Source: Rhodophyticola sp017644125 (GTDB lineage Bacteria > Pseudomonadota > Alphaproteobacteria > Rhodobacterales > Rhodobacteraceae). From it: DNA of 64,000 nt. Within the stretch, counting starts at the first letter, position 1, and each line of letters opens with the position of its first letter. The notes under the pieces were generated by a model that worked only from the letters and a program-made list of their open reading frames with translations, did not search any database and was not told the DNA's origin. Shown here piece by piece: positions 15,598 through 24,018 of the stretch. A program made the position numbers and the translations under genes. The DNA lies in assembly GCF_042140125.1 (NCBI RefSeq), contig NZ_CP159473.1; one strand, written 5' to 3'.

Positions 15598-17393
15598 AAG
15601 GTATCCTTTTCGAACAAATCCGTCAGCTCAAAGCGGGTCACGTCGACCAGACCCAGATCGGATATCCGAAGTTCCGGGATGACCACCAGCGCCAGAAGCG
15701 AATGCTGCATATAGGCATTGTTGAGCGTGCAGCCACAGGCCACCATCGCTTCGACCATCGCCTGTGCTTTCGCGGCCACCTCCGCGGCCGGGCGGTCGGA
15801 CATCAATCCGGCGATCGGCAGGTCCACCAGCGCCAGCTCCGCGCCATCCCTGAAAACGGTCACACCGCCGCCAACCTCCGCCAGCCGCATGCTGGCCCTG
15901 GCCATGCTGTCCCGATCCGTGCCGACCACGATCATGTGATGGCTGTCATGGGCCACGGTCGAGGCAACGGCGACATTGCCCTGATATCCGAAGCCCGAGA
16001 CGAACCCGTTGACCACGCCGCCCGTGCCCTTGTGCCGTTCGACCAATGCGATCTGGCAGACGTCGCCCGCCCCCTCCACCACGCCATCGCGCACCGGCAG
16101 ATCGGCGGTCAGCGCCCTGGTCGGCGCCTGGTTCTCCACCACGCCGATCACCTTGGCCTTGACCTGATTGGCGCCATCGGGCGCGGCAATCTCGAAATCC
16201 GTCGCGCTGAGTGTCTTGCCCAGATTGACCGATCTGCGGGTATCGTCAGGCCAATCCAGATGCGGGCAGGCAACAAGGCAATCGCCATCCTGCGCCACCT
16301 TCCTGCCCCGCGCATAGACGGTTTCAACCGGCAGGCTGCGCAAATCCGATGTCACGATCAGATCCGCCCGGCGCCCCGGCGCGATCGACCCAAGTTCGCG
16401 CTCCAGCCCGAAATGCGTCGCGGTGTTGATCGTGGCCATCTGCAACGCGATCAGCGGCTCACAGCCGCACGCGATGGCATGGCGCAGAACCCGGTTCATA
16501 TGCCCGTCATTCACCAGCGTGCCGGAATGGCAATCATCCGTGCACAGGATGAAGTTGCGCGGATCCAGCCCGCGCTCGGTGACGGCGGTGATCTGCCTTT
16601 CCACATCATACCAGGCAGACCCGAGGCGCAGCATCGCCCGCATCCCCTGACGCACCCGCGCGATGGCGTCCGCCTCGGCCACACCTTCATGATCGTCTGC
16701 CGGCCCGCCCGCGGCATAGGCGTGAAACGCCGGGCCCAGATCGGGGGAGGCGTAATGCCCGCCGATCACTTTGCCGGCCTTTACGGTTTCGGCCATCTCG
16801 GCCAGCAACATCGCATCGCCCGCAACCACGCCGGGAAAGTTCATCATCTCGCCCAGACCGACGATGCCAGGCCAGGTCATCGCCTCGGCCACGTCCTCGG
16901 GCCCGATCCCGGAACCGGTGGTCTCCAGACCCGGCGCGGAGGGCGCGCAGGAGGGCATCTGGGTATAGATGTTGACCGGTTGCAGCTGCGCCTCGTCATG
17001 CATCAGCCTGACACCGCGCAGACCGAAGACATTGGCGATCTCATGGGGGTCGGTGAACATCGTGGTGGTGCCGTGCGGAATGACGGCACGGGCAAACTCG
17101 GCGGGTGTCAGCATGCCGCTTTCGATATGCATATGCCCATCGCAAAAACCGGGGATCAGATATCTTCCCTGAAGATCGGCAAGCTCCGTATCCGGCCCGA
17201 TGCAATGGCCGGCATCCGGACCCACATAGGCGAACCGTCCGCAAGCCACCGCCACATCCCACCCGTCGAGGATCTCGCGGGTTTGCACATTGACCAGACA
17301 GGCGTTTCTCAGCACCAGATCGGCGGATTTTCGTCCGGCCGCGACAGCCACCAGATCGGCGGCGCTATCGGCCCAGGTCTTCAGCATTTCCAT
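15594..17393 (-). CDS. ade: Adenine deaminase
   Basis: A 599-residue amidohydrolase that converts adenine to hypoxanthine and ammonia. The metal-binding motif DGHMHIES is preceded by PGFC. Later blocks are FTDPHEIANVFG, GEMMNFPGVV, CTDDCHSG and the C-terminal YMQHSLLALVVIPELRISD, all typical of Ade. I use the ATG at 17393 (MEMLKTW). An in-frame GTG at 17408 would add five residues. It is coupled to amn by a 4-base overlap, and together they form a salvage path from AMP to hypoxanthine. The upstream sulfotransferase gene ends 57 bases before it. Confidence 0.94.
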   Translation of the reverse strand: MEMLKTWADSAADLVAVAAGRKSADLVLRNACLVNVQTREILDGWDVAVACGRFAYVGPDAGHCIGPDTELADLQGRYLIPGFCDGHMHIESGMLTPAEFARAVIPHGTTTMFTDPHEIANVFGLRGVRLMHDEAQLQPVNIYTQMPSCAPSAPGLETTGSGIGPEDVAEAMTWPGIVGLGEMMNFPGVVAGDAMLLAEMAETVKAGKVIGGHYASPDLGPAFHAYAAGGPADDHEGVAEADAIARVRQGMRAMLRLGSAWYDVERQITAVTERGLDPRNFILCTDDCHSGTLVNDGHMNRVLRHAIACGCEPLIALQMATINTATHFGLERELGSIAPGRRADLIVTSDLRSLPVETVYARGRKVAQDGDCLVACPHLDWPDDTRRSVNLGKTLSATDFEIAAPDGANQVKAKVIGVVENQAPTRALTADLPVRDGVVEGAGDVCQIALVERHKGTGGVVNGFVSGFGYQGNVAVASTVAHDSHHMIVVGTDRDSMARASMRLAEVGGGVTVFRDGAELALVDLPIAGLMSDRPAAEVAAKAQAMVEAMVACGCTLNNAYMQHSLLALVVIPELRISDLGLVDVTRFELTDLFEKDTL

Positions 17394-17449
17394 GGCACAG
17401 TTTCCCACCGTGACAGGCCGGCTTCAAGCGACATTTCGATGACGGCGGG

Positions 17450-18154
17450 TCAGACCGTCAGAGCGTCGGCGCGCATCTGCTCATAAATGGGCAGCGCCGC
17501 GTCCAGCACGGGGCGATGGGCCTCCAAGACGACCGGCAAAGGGCCTTCGGCACCCGCGAACCCGGTGCTGTCATGCACCGCGCCATACCAGTGTCTGGCC
17601 CAGATCCCATCCTCGGGCCGGCCGCCTCTGGGCCAGCGCAACATGGCCCCGGTGAACGACAGCCCAAGCGCCCCGCACAGCGCCTCCAACATCCCTCGGG
17701 GGGTCTGCCGGATATTGAAACTGTCGATCACCACACCGCCAAGCCGCCGATAGAGCGCCGCTTGCTGGGGAAACCCGATATCCTCCAGCGTCACCGCCTC
17801 GCGCTTGGCCGCATAGCTCGCGATCACCCGTGCCGGATGCCGGATCAGGTGGACATTTACGCAGTCCTCGGCCCAGTCCAGCGGAAAGCCGGGCAGCATG
17901 TGATGGGGCATGTGCTTCATGTAGAAATGCGCCTTGCCATCCGGAACCGGCCCGGCACAACGCGCACCAATCACGGCCGGATCGCTTTCATGGGCGGCGA
18001 TGATCTCACCGGCGAGCGGGTGACCCGAGCCGCTTTCCCTCAGATAGGCCCCATAGAACGGCTCGTCCCAGACGGCGCAATCGCCCCGCGCGGCGAATGC
18101 ATACATCATCGCGGTGGAAAGGTTTCGCGGCCCAGACCACATGGCAATCTTCAT
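17450..18154 (-). CDS. Sulfotransferase-like P-loop protein
   Basis: A 234-residue protein starting MKIAMWSGPRNLSTAMMYAF. The WSGPRNxSTAMM segment is the PAPS 5'-phosphosulfate-binding loop of a bacterial sulfotransferase subfamily, and DEPFYGAYL and VNVHLIRHPARVIASY (the 3'-phosphate-binding region) follow in the right order. The acceptor is unknown. Proteins of this kind are often encoded beside a class IV aminotransferase, as here (36 bases apart on the same strand), so a sulfated or sulfotransferase-modified amino acid derivative is possible. That link is an inference. Confidence 0.72.
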   Translation of the reverse strand: MKIAMWSGPRNLSTAMMYAFAARGDCAVWDEPFYGAYLRESGSGHPLAGEIIAAHESDPAVIGARCAGPVPDGKAHFYMKHMPHHMLPGFPLDWAEDCVNVHLIRHPARVIASYAAKREAVTLEDIGFPQQAALYRRLGGVVIDSFNIRQTPRGMLEALCGALGLSFTGAMLRWPRGGRPEDGIWARHWYGAVHDSTGFAGAEGPLPVVLEAHRPVLDAALPIYEQMRADALTV

Positions 18155-18190
18155 CTCACTCGCCCCGCATGCGCGCCGCGCACGAACCGT

Positions 18191-19096
18191 TCATCCATCG
18201 CGCGCCACCAGATCGGCATAGAGCGCCCGGATTCTCTGCGTCATCGCCCCCATCCGGCCATCGCCGATCTGCCGTCCGTCGATCTCCCCCACCGGGGTCT
18301 GCGCACCGAACGTGCCGGTCAGAAACGCCTCCTGCGCCCCGTAGGTCTCGACCAGCGAGTAATTCCGCTCGAAAACCGGAATGTCATTGGCCCGGCAGAG
18401 GTCGATCACCTTCTGGCGGGTGATCCCGTTCATGCAGTAATCGCCGGTCGAGGTCCAAACCTCGCCCTTGCGCACGATGAAGAAATTGCACGCATTGGTC
18501 GTGTTCACGAAACCATGCACGTCGAGCATCAGCGCCTCGTCCGCCCCGGCCTTTTCGGCGGCAATGCAGGCCAGGATGCAATTGAGCTTCGAATGGGAGT
18601 TCAGCTTCGGATCCTGCGTCATCGGCAGGCCCCGCAGATGCGGCACCGTGGCCAGCCGGATCGGGCGCGGCAGGGATGGGCGGGAATGCTCCATGATGAT
18701 CACCACGGTCGGACCGGACACCGACAGGGCCGGGTGCTGGAACGGGCGCTGCTTCACGCCGCGCGTCACCATCAGACGGGCATGGGCATCACCCTGCATC
18801 CCGTTGGCGGCACGGGTTTCCTCCAGCGCCGCGCGCAGACCCGGACGATCAAGGCCGATATCCAGGTCGATCGCCTTGGCCGCGTCGAACAGGCGGTCCA
18901 GATGCTCATCCAGAAACGCCCAGCGCCCGTTGTAAAGCCGCAGGCCTTCCCATACGCCATCGCCCAGCATGAAGCCGCTGTCATAGACGCTGACCATCGC
19001 CGCGCCGCGCGGCTTCAGCACGCCGTTCACCCAAATCAGGATGTTGTCGTTCCGCGCATCCTCTTCCGCCTGATGGGTTGTCACCGCGTCGTCCAT
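18191..19096 (-). CDS. Class IV PLP-dependent aminotransferase (branched-chain/D-amino-acid type)
   Basis: A 301-residue fold-type IV aminotransferase. The catalytic lysine is probably Lys170 in LNSHSKLN, preceded by IWVNGVLKPRGAAMVSVYDSGFMLGDGVWEG and followed by DEALMLDVHGFVNTTNACNFF, where the family normally has VxEx(S/T)xxN; here the Glu is replaced (HGFVNTTN). The ATG at 19096 follows an AGGGAG site. The substrate cannot be assigned: branched-chain amino acids, D-amino acids and aminodeoxychorismate are all used in this fold. It heads a minus-strand run with a sulfotransferase-like gene, ade and amn. Confidence 0.82.
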   Translation of the reverse strand: MDDAVTTHQAEEDARNDNILIWVNGVLKPRGAAMVSVYDSGFMLGDGVWEGLRLYNGRWAFLDEHLDRLFDAAKAIDLDIGLDRPGLRAALEETRAANGMQGDAHARLMVTRGVKQRPFQHPALSVSGPTVVIIMEHSRPSLPRPIRLATVPHLRGLPMTQDPKLNSHSKLNCILACIAAEKAGADEALMLDVHGFVNTTNACNFFIVRKGEVWTSTGDYCMNGITRQKVIDLCRANDIPVFERNYSLVETYGAQEAFLTGTFGAQTPVGEIDGRQIGDGRMGAMTQRIRALYADLVARDG

Positions 19097-19206
19097 GGCC
19101 AGGGCTCCCTCTTCACCGCTCCGTGACCTCACACCCATGTGCGTTGTATTTCAATGCCTCTCGATCGTTAAACTGTGGCCGACCGCAGTATGGAGCGCGC
19201 TTTCCC

Positions 19207-19872
19207 ATGTCCCGACTTCCGATCCGCGACACGCTGAAAATCGCCATGCTTGGCGTTGCCATTCTGGCCGGGCTGGCCTTGCAGCATGGCAAGGCCCATG
19301 CCGCCGATATTCAGACAACCGTGGTTGCCGGCGGGTGTTTCTGGTGCGTCGAGGCGGATTTCGAACAGGTGCCCGGCGTGATCGAAGTCGTCTCGGGCTA
19401 TGCGGGCGGAACGGTCGCCAACCCGACCTATCGGCAGGTCGTGCGCGGCGGCACCGGACATCTGGAGGTCGCGCAGATCACCTATGACGCGGACCGGCTG
19501 TCCTACGCGGATCTGCTGCACATGTTCCTGCGGTCCGTCGATCCACTGGATGCGGGCGGGCAGTTCTGCGACCGGGGGCACAGCTACAGCACCGCGATTT
19601 TCGTGGAAACCCCGCAGGAACGTGCGACTGCCGAGGCGGCGCTGGCCGAGGCAAGCGCCGAACTGGGCCGTCAGGTCGTGACGCCCGTGCGGGACGCGGC
19701 GCCGTTCTACCCTGCCGAGGCGTATCATCAGGATTACTACCGCAGTTCCGATCTGATCGTGACACGATTCGGCCCGCGGCGGAAATCAGTGGCCTATGAG
19801 CTTTACCGCGAAGCCTGTGGCCGGGACGCGCGGCTGCGCGAGCTTTGGGGCAACGCCGCACTCACCCATTGA
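19207..19872 (+). CDS. msrA: Peptide-methionine (S)-S-oxide reductase, exported form
   Basis: A 221-residue MsrA that reduces methionine-S-sulfoxide. The catalytic motif GGCFWC is at 42-47 with Cys44 as nucleophile, followed by EVVSGYAGG and the RGGTGHLEV, GGQFCDRGHSY and YHQDYY blocks. Residues 1-33 look like a signal peptide (basic start, hydrophobic core AMLGVAILAGLAL, cleavage near AHAAD), so the enzyme should act in the periplasm. A Cys late in the chain (REACG) may be the resolving residue. It stands alone, divergent from the aminotransferase gene. Confidence 0.93.
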   Translation: MSRLPIRDTLKIAMLGVAILAGLALQHGKAHAADIQTTVVAGGCFWCVEADFEQVPGVIEVVSGYAGGTVANPTYRQVVRGGTGHLEVAQITYDADRLSYADLLHMFLRSVDPLDAGGQFCDRGHSYSTAIFVETPQERATAEAALAEASAELGRQVVTPVRDAAPFYPAEAYHQDYYRSSDLIVTRFGPRRKSVAYELYREACGRDARLRELWGNAALTH

Positions 19873-19875
19873 GCG

Positions 19876-20163
19876 TCAGAGGAACAAGGCCACGTTGTTG
19901 CGCAGGATGATCTCCAGCGCGTAAAGGCCCAGAATCACCACCAGCGGCGCCAGATCCAGCCCGCCCATGCTCGGCAACAGCCGGCGGATCGGCGCATAGA
20001 CGGGCTCAAGCAGCCGGTTCAGCCCGTCCCAGATCTGGGCGACAACCGGCTGGCGCATGTTCAGCACACCGAAATTGATCAGCCAGCTCATGATCACATG
20101 GGCGATCACGATGAAGAACGCCACGTTGATCAGGAGCATCAGTATTTGGAAAAGCGAGGTCAT
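19876..20163 (-). CDS. YggT family membrane protein
   Basis: A 95-residue protein with two hydrophobic segments and the conserved middle LNRLLEPVYAPIRRLLPSMGGLDLAPLVVILGLY, which defines the YggT family. Members sit in the inner membrane and have been linked to osmotic tolerance and to cell-division or turgor functions, but the mechanism is unknown. It ends 4 bases from the convergent msrA and faces away from the thioesterase gene. Confidence 0.9.
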   Translation of the reverse strand: MTSLFQILMLLINVAFFIVIAHVIMSWLINFGVLNMRQPVVAQIWDGLNRLLEPVYAPIRRLLPSMGGLDLAPLVVILGLYALEIILRNNVALFL

Positions 20164-20284
20164 GCGCGCGGCCTTTTGCCTTGGAAATCAGCTTGCTTCC
20201 AGACCTAAGCAGGATGTGCTGGCTCTGCAAGTGACGCAACGCCCGGGCTTGACCCCGACGCAAACCGAAATCATCTGCCCGATC

Positions 20285-20815
20285 ATGACCCCGATCATCC
20301 GCACCGCCGCCGAAATGCTGCGCGCCCGCCGCGCCGACCCTCTGCCGCTTCTGGGGCTGCACAAGACCCGAATGCGGTGCTGGCCCGGGGATATCGACCT
20401 TTTTCTGGAACTGAACAACGGGCGCACGCTGTCGCTGTTCGATATCGGCCGCTTCGGGCTGGCGGTTCGGATCGGGCTGATAAAGGTCCTCCGACAGCGC
20501 CGATGGGGTCTGGTCGTGGCCGGAAGCTCGGTACGCTACCGGGCCCGCATCCGGCCGTTTCAGACCTTCGAGATGCGCAGCCGCGCGCTCGCTTGGGATG
20601 CCCGGTTTGTCTATATCGAGCAATCCATGTGGCGGGGCGAGCTGTGCTGCAACCATGTCCTGCTGCGCACCGCCGTGACGGAAAACGGCCGGATCGTGCC
20701 CACCGCGCATGTGGTCGAGGCACTTGGCACATCGCAACCCTCCCCCGAGCTTCCCGACTGGGCCGCCGCCTGGATCGATGCGGACGCGACCCGCCCCTGG
20801 CCGCCGCGAATGTAG
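20285..20815 (+). CDS. Thioesterase (hotdog-fold) family protein
   Basis: A 176-residue protein of the 4-hydroxybenzoyl-CoA thioesterase-like superfamily. It has the pattern DIDLFLELNNGRTLSLFDIGRFGL, in which the Asp/Asn-bearing helix of the hotdog fold is seen, followed by VVAGSSVRYRARIRPFQTFEMRSR and a beta-sheet half. It probably hydrolyses an acyl-CoA. No substrate is known. The ATG at 20285 gives family length but has no clear Shine-Dalgarno, so the start is uncertain. The following MFS gene is on the same strand, 76 bases away. Confidence 0.75.
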   Translation: MTPIIRTAAEMLRARRADPLPLLGLHKTRMRCWPGDIDLFLELNNGRTLSLFDIGRFGLAVRIGLIKVLRQRRWGLVVAGSSVRYRARIRPFQTFEMRSRALAWDARFVYIEQSMWRGELCCNHVLLRTAVTENGRIVPTAHVVEALGTSQPSPELPDWAAAWIDADATRPWPPRM

Positions 20816-20891
20816 GCCACACGGGCATTTTCATTGCCAAATCGCCCCGCGCCACCGATGCTGCGCCGAAATCGGGACCATAGGGACGGGC

Positions 20892-22241
20892 ATGACAGCG
20901 ACGGTATTGCAAAGGCGCATCTGGGGATGGTGGGCGTTCGACTGGGCAAGCCAGCCTTACAACACCCTGCTTCTGACCTTCATTTTCGGCCCCTATATCA
21001 ACGAGTTGCTTGGCGACGGCACGGCGGCACAGACGGCCTGGGGCTATGGTATCGGTGCCGCCGGCCTGCTGATTGCTTTGATGGCGCCGATCCTTGGGGC
21101 GATAGCCGACAAGGCGGGCCACAAGATGCCGTTCATCTGGCTGTTTTCGCTGATGTACGTGATCGGCTCCGCGGGCCTGTGGCTGGCTGTGCCCGGCGAT
21201 TTCAACCTCGTCTTCATCTTGTGTTTCTTCGCCGTCGGCCTGATTGGAATGGAATTCGCGACGATCTTCACCAACTCGCTGATGCCGTCTCTGGGCGGGC
21301 GCGCGGATATGGGCCGTATCTCGGGCACGGGATGGGCGATCGGCTATCTGGGCGGGTTTCTGGCGCTGGTGATCATGCTGCTGCTGCTGGCCGAAAACGC
21401 CGAAACCGGCAAAACCCTGATCGGGATCGATCCGATCCTGGGCCTGGATGCGGGGATGCGCGAAGGCACCCGGGCGGTCGGCCCGCTCACGGCATTGTGG
21501 TTCGCCGTCTTCATGATCCCCTTCTTCCTCTGGGTGAAAGAGCCAAGGCTGCCAGACGCGGTACCGATAGGCAGGGCCGTGTCGACCGCTCTGCCCGATC
21601 TGGTGAGTCATCTCAAGGCCCTGCCTTCGGACCGGAGCCTGTTCGCCTTTCTGGGCTCCTCCATGTTCTACCGCGACGGGTTGAACGGGATGTATGTCTT
21701 CGGTGGCATCTACGCGGCGGGCGTATTGGGATGGTCGGTCGTCGATGTGGGGATCTTCGGCATCCTTGCGGTGCTGACCGGCGCCCTTTTTGCCTGGCTT
21801 GGCGGCATGGCCGACAGCCGCTTCGGCCCCAAGCCCGTGATCATGCTCAACGTGGTCGTGCTGACCCTTGTGGGGATCGGCATCGTCTTCATCTCTCGGG
21901 ACAGCGTCTTCGGCGTCCCGGTCGGGCCGGAATCCTTCCTGCCAGATATCGCCTTCTACGTCCTTGGGGCGATGATCGGCGCGGCGGGCGGCGCCCTGCA
22001 ATCGGCCAGCCGGACGATGCTGGTCCGACAGACAGAACCCGACCGGATGACCGAAGGCTTCGGGCTCTATGCGCTGGCGGGCAAGGCGACCTCGTTCATC
22101 GCACCGCTTCTGATCGGGGTGACAACCCAGATAAGCGGTAGTCAGCAAATGGGGATCACACCGCTGATCGCCCTCTTCCTGCTTGGGCTTGTTCTGCTAA
22201 TCTGGGTGAATCCAGATGGCCGACAGGAACCCGCCGCATGA
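20892..22241 (+). CDS. MFS transporter, UMF1/Atg22-like
   Basis: A 449-residue protein with about twelve transmembrane helices. It opens with WGWWAFDWASQPYNTLLLTFIFGPY, the mark of the Vacuole effluxer Atg22-like/UMF1 family, and has GTGWAIGYLGGF and a second-half GGALQSASRTMLVRQTEPDRMTEGFGLYALAGKATSF block typical of it. Eukaryotic Atg22 exports amino acids from the vacuole, and bacterial substrates are unknown. It overlaps mepA by 4 bases (ATGA), so a functional or at least translational link with murein release is possible. Confidence 0.86.
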   Translation: MTATVLQRRIWGWWAFDWASQPYNTLLLTFIFGPYINELLGDGTAAQTAWGYGIGAAGLLIALMAPILGAIADKAGHKMPFIWLFSLMYVIGSAGLWLAVPGDFNLVFILCFFAVGLIGMEFATIFTNSLMPSLGGRADMGRISGTGWAIGYLGGFLALVIMLLLLAENAETGKTLIGIDPILGLDAGMREGTRAVGPLTALWFAVFMIPFFLWVKEPRLPDAVPIGRAVSTALPDLVSHLKALPSDRSLFAFLGSSMFYRDGLNGMYVFGGIYAAGVLGWSVVDVGIFGILAVLTGALFAWLGGMADSRFGPKPVIMLNVVVLTLVGIGIVFISRDSVFGVPVGPESFLPDIAFYVLGAMIGAAGGALQSASRTMLVRQTEPDRMTEGFGLYALAGKATSFIAPLLIGVTTQISGSQQMGITPLIALFLLGLVLLIWVNPDGRQEPAA

Positions 22242-23158
22242 TCCGCACCCGCCCCGTACTTGCCGCTCTCGGCCTTGCGGTTCTGGCCGCCTGCAACGGT
22301 GCCGGGCCGGATCGCAGGCCTGCCGCCCCCGCTATGCCGCCGCTGGATGTGACCCAGTCCCGACAGGAGGCGCGCCAGCTTTTCGGCGCCGAGAGTGTCA
22401 GCTACCCTGCCAGCCCCGCCGCGTTCGGCGGATATGCGCGCGGCTGCGTCGCGGGTGCCGAGCAATTGCCCGAAACCGGCCCGACCTGGCAGGCGATGCG
22501 CCTGAGCCGGAACCGCAACTGGGCCTTGCCGATCACGCTGGACTACGTTCAGGATCTCAGCCGCGAGGTGGCGCAGACCACCTCCTGGAACGGAGTTTAC
22601 GTCGGCGATATGAGCCAGCCGAGAGGCGGGCCGATGCTGACCGGCCATCGCAGCCACCAATCCGGTCTCGACATAGATATCTGGATGCGGCCCGCCACCA
22701 ATCTGAATCTCACCCGGGCCGAGCGGGAAACCCTCTCCTCCATCTCCATGCGGCGGGCCAATGGCGCCTATGTCAATGACAGCTGGACCGAGGATCACTG
22801 GCGGGTCCTGCGCGCCGCCGCCTCTGACCCGCGCGTGGCGCGCATCTTCGTCTTTCCCGGTGCCAAGGTCTGGATGTGCGACAATGAAACCGGCGACCGC
22901 AGCTATCTGCGCAATATCCGGCCCTGGTGGGGCCATCACTACCATTTCCATGTGCGGCTATCCTGCCCGCCGGGCATGCCGGACTGCGAGGATCAGGCCG
23001 CACCGCCGCCCGGAGACGGCTGCGATCAGGCCCGCGAATGGGTTCAGAACATCCTGAACCCGCCGCCGCCAGACCCGAATGCGCCGCCGCCCCAGCCGCG
23101 CCGGGAACTGACCCTTGGCGATCTACCGCGCCAATGCGCGGCGATCCTGTCGCCCTGA
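22238..23158 (+). CDS. mepA: Penicillin-insensitive murein endopeptidase, lipoprotein form
   Basis: A 306-residue peptidase of the MepA (M74) family that cleaves D-Ala-mDAP cross-links in peptidoglycan. Zinc-binding motifs are GHRSHQSGLDIDIW and WWGHHYHFHVRL. A lipobox, LAAC (Cys19), suggests it is a lipoprotein rather than the soluble form of E. coli. The chain extends past the family core with a proline-rich tail (PPPPDPNAPPPQP). It starts inside the stop of the MFS gene and overlaps the next gene's start. Confidence 0.92.
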   Translation: MIRTRPVLAALGLAVLAACNGAGPDRRPAAPAMPPLDVTQSRQEARQLFGAESVSYPASPAAFGGYARGCVAGAEQLPETGPTWQAMRLSRNRNWALPITLDYVQDLSREVAQTTSWNGVYVGDMSQPRGGPMLTGHRSHQSGLDIDIWMRPATNLNLTRAERETLSSISMRRANGAYVNDSWTEDHWRVLRAAASDPRVARIFVFPGAKVWMCDNETGDRSYLRNIRPWWGHHYHFHVRLSCPPGMPDCEDQAAPPPGDGCDQAREWVQNILNPPPPDPNAPPPQPRRELTLGDLPRQCAAILSP

Positions 23159-24009
23159 TCCGCGCCGCCCTGATCTGTCTGGCCCTGTGCGCTCCGGCGG
23201 TCGCGGACCCGCTGAGCGAGCATGACTGGCAGGATGACGCGCCGCAACTGGGGGGACTTTCGGGTGTGGAGATCAGCAGCGATGGCACCCGGCTCTGGGC
23301 ATTGTCCGACCGGGGTTATCTTATCGCCGCCCGCATCACCCGCACCGAAGGAGCCATCACCGGCATCGGGATCACGCGGATCGCCGAACTTCTGGACGCC
23401 GCCGGCAACCGCCCCGAAACCCGCGCCGCCCGCGACAGCGAAGGCCTCGCCGTCAGCACGGGCGGCCATGTCTATATCTCTTACGAAGGCGATCATCGGC
23501 TGACGGGTCACACACCGGACGGCCGCGTCAATCTCAGCTTTCCGACGCCGCCGGATATCGCCAGGATGGAGCTAAACGGCTCGTTCGAAGCTCTCGCCAT
23601 AGGGCCCGACAACACGCTTTACACGCTTGCCGAGCGGGGCCCGGACGGGCAGGCCCCGCTTTACCGCTTCGCCGGCGGCGTCTGGGATACGGGCTTCATG
23701 TATCCGCGCAGCGACGGGTTCGATCCGGTGGGCATGGATTTCGACGATCTTGGCCGTCTTTACATCCTTGAACGCAGTTTCAGCATGTTCGGTGGGTTTG
23801 CCACCCGTATCCGGCGCGCGGAAATCACGGAAAGCGGCCTCGGCCCGCTGGCGACGCTGCTGGAAACCGCCACCGGCCGTCATCCCAATCTCGAAGGCAT
23901 CAGCCTCTGGCGGGATCAGACCGGGCGGCTGATCGCGACCCTTGTCGCGGATGACAATTACAACCGGATGTTCCGCAGCCAGATCGTCGAATACCCGATG
24001 CCGGATTGA
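23134..24009 (+). CDS. Exported esterase-like activity of phytase family protein
   Basis: A 291-residue protein with a signal peptide (hydrophobic ALIRAALICLALCAPAVA, then DPLSEHDW). Family landmarks are LGGLSGVEISSDGTRLWALSDRGYL, a central DSEGLAV repeat and NGSFEALAIGPDNTLYTLAERGP, which fit the beta-propeller phytase-like esterase family. Substrate unknown. The ATG at 23134 lies 25 bases before the end of mepA, so the two are coupled. Upstream in-frame start codons within mepA are unlikely. Confidence 0.78.
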   Translation: MRGDPVALIRAALICLALCAPAVADPLSEHDWQDDAPQLGGLSGVEISSDGTRLWALSDRGYLIAARITRTEGAITGIGITRIAELLDAAGNRPETRAARDSEGLAVSTGGHVYISYEGDHRLTGHTPDGRVNLSFPTPPDIARMELNGSFEALAIGPDNTLYTLAERGPDGQAPLYRFAGGVWDTGFMYPRSDGFDPVGMDFDDLGRLYILERSFSMFGGFATRIRRAEITESGLGPLATLLETATGRHPNLEGISLWRDQTGRLIATLVADDNYNRMFRSQIVEYPMPD

Positions 24010-24018
24010 CGGGGGGGT

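Noticed and set aside
15702..17486. A 594-residue plus-strand frame opposite ade.
   Set aside because: The minus strand encodes adenine deaminase with all family motifs. The plus frame has no family signature.
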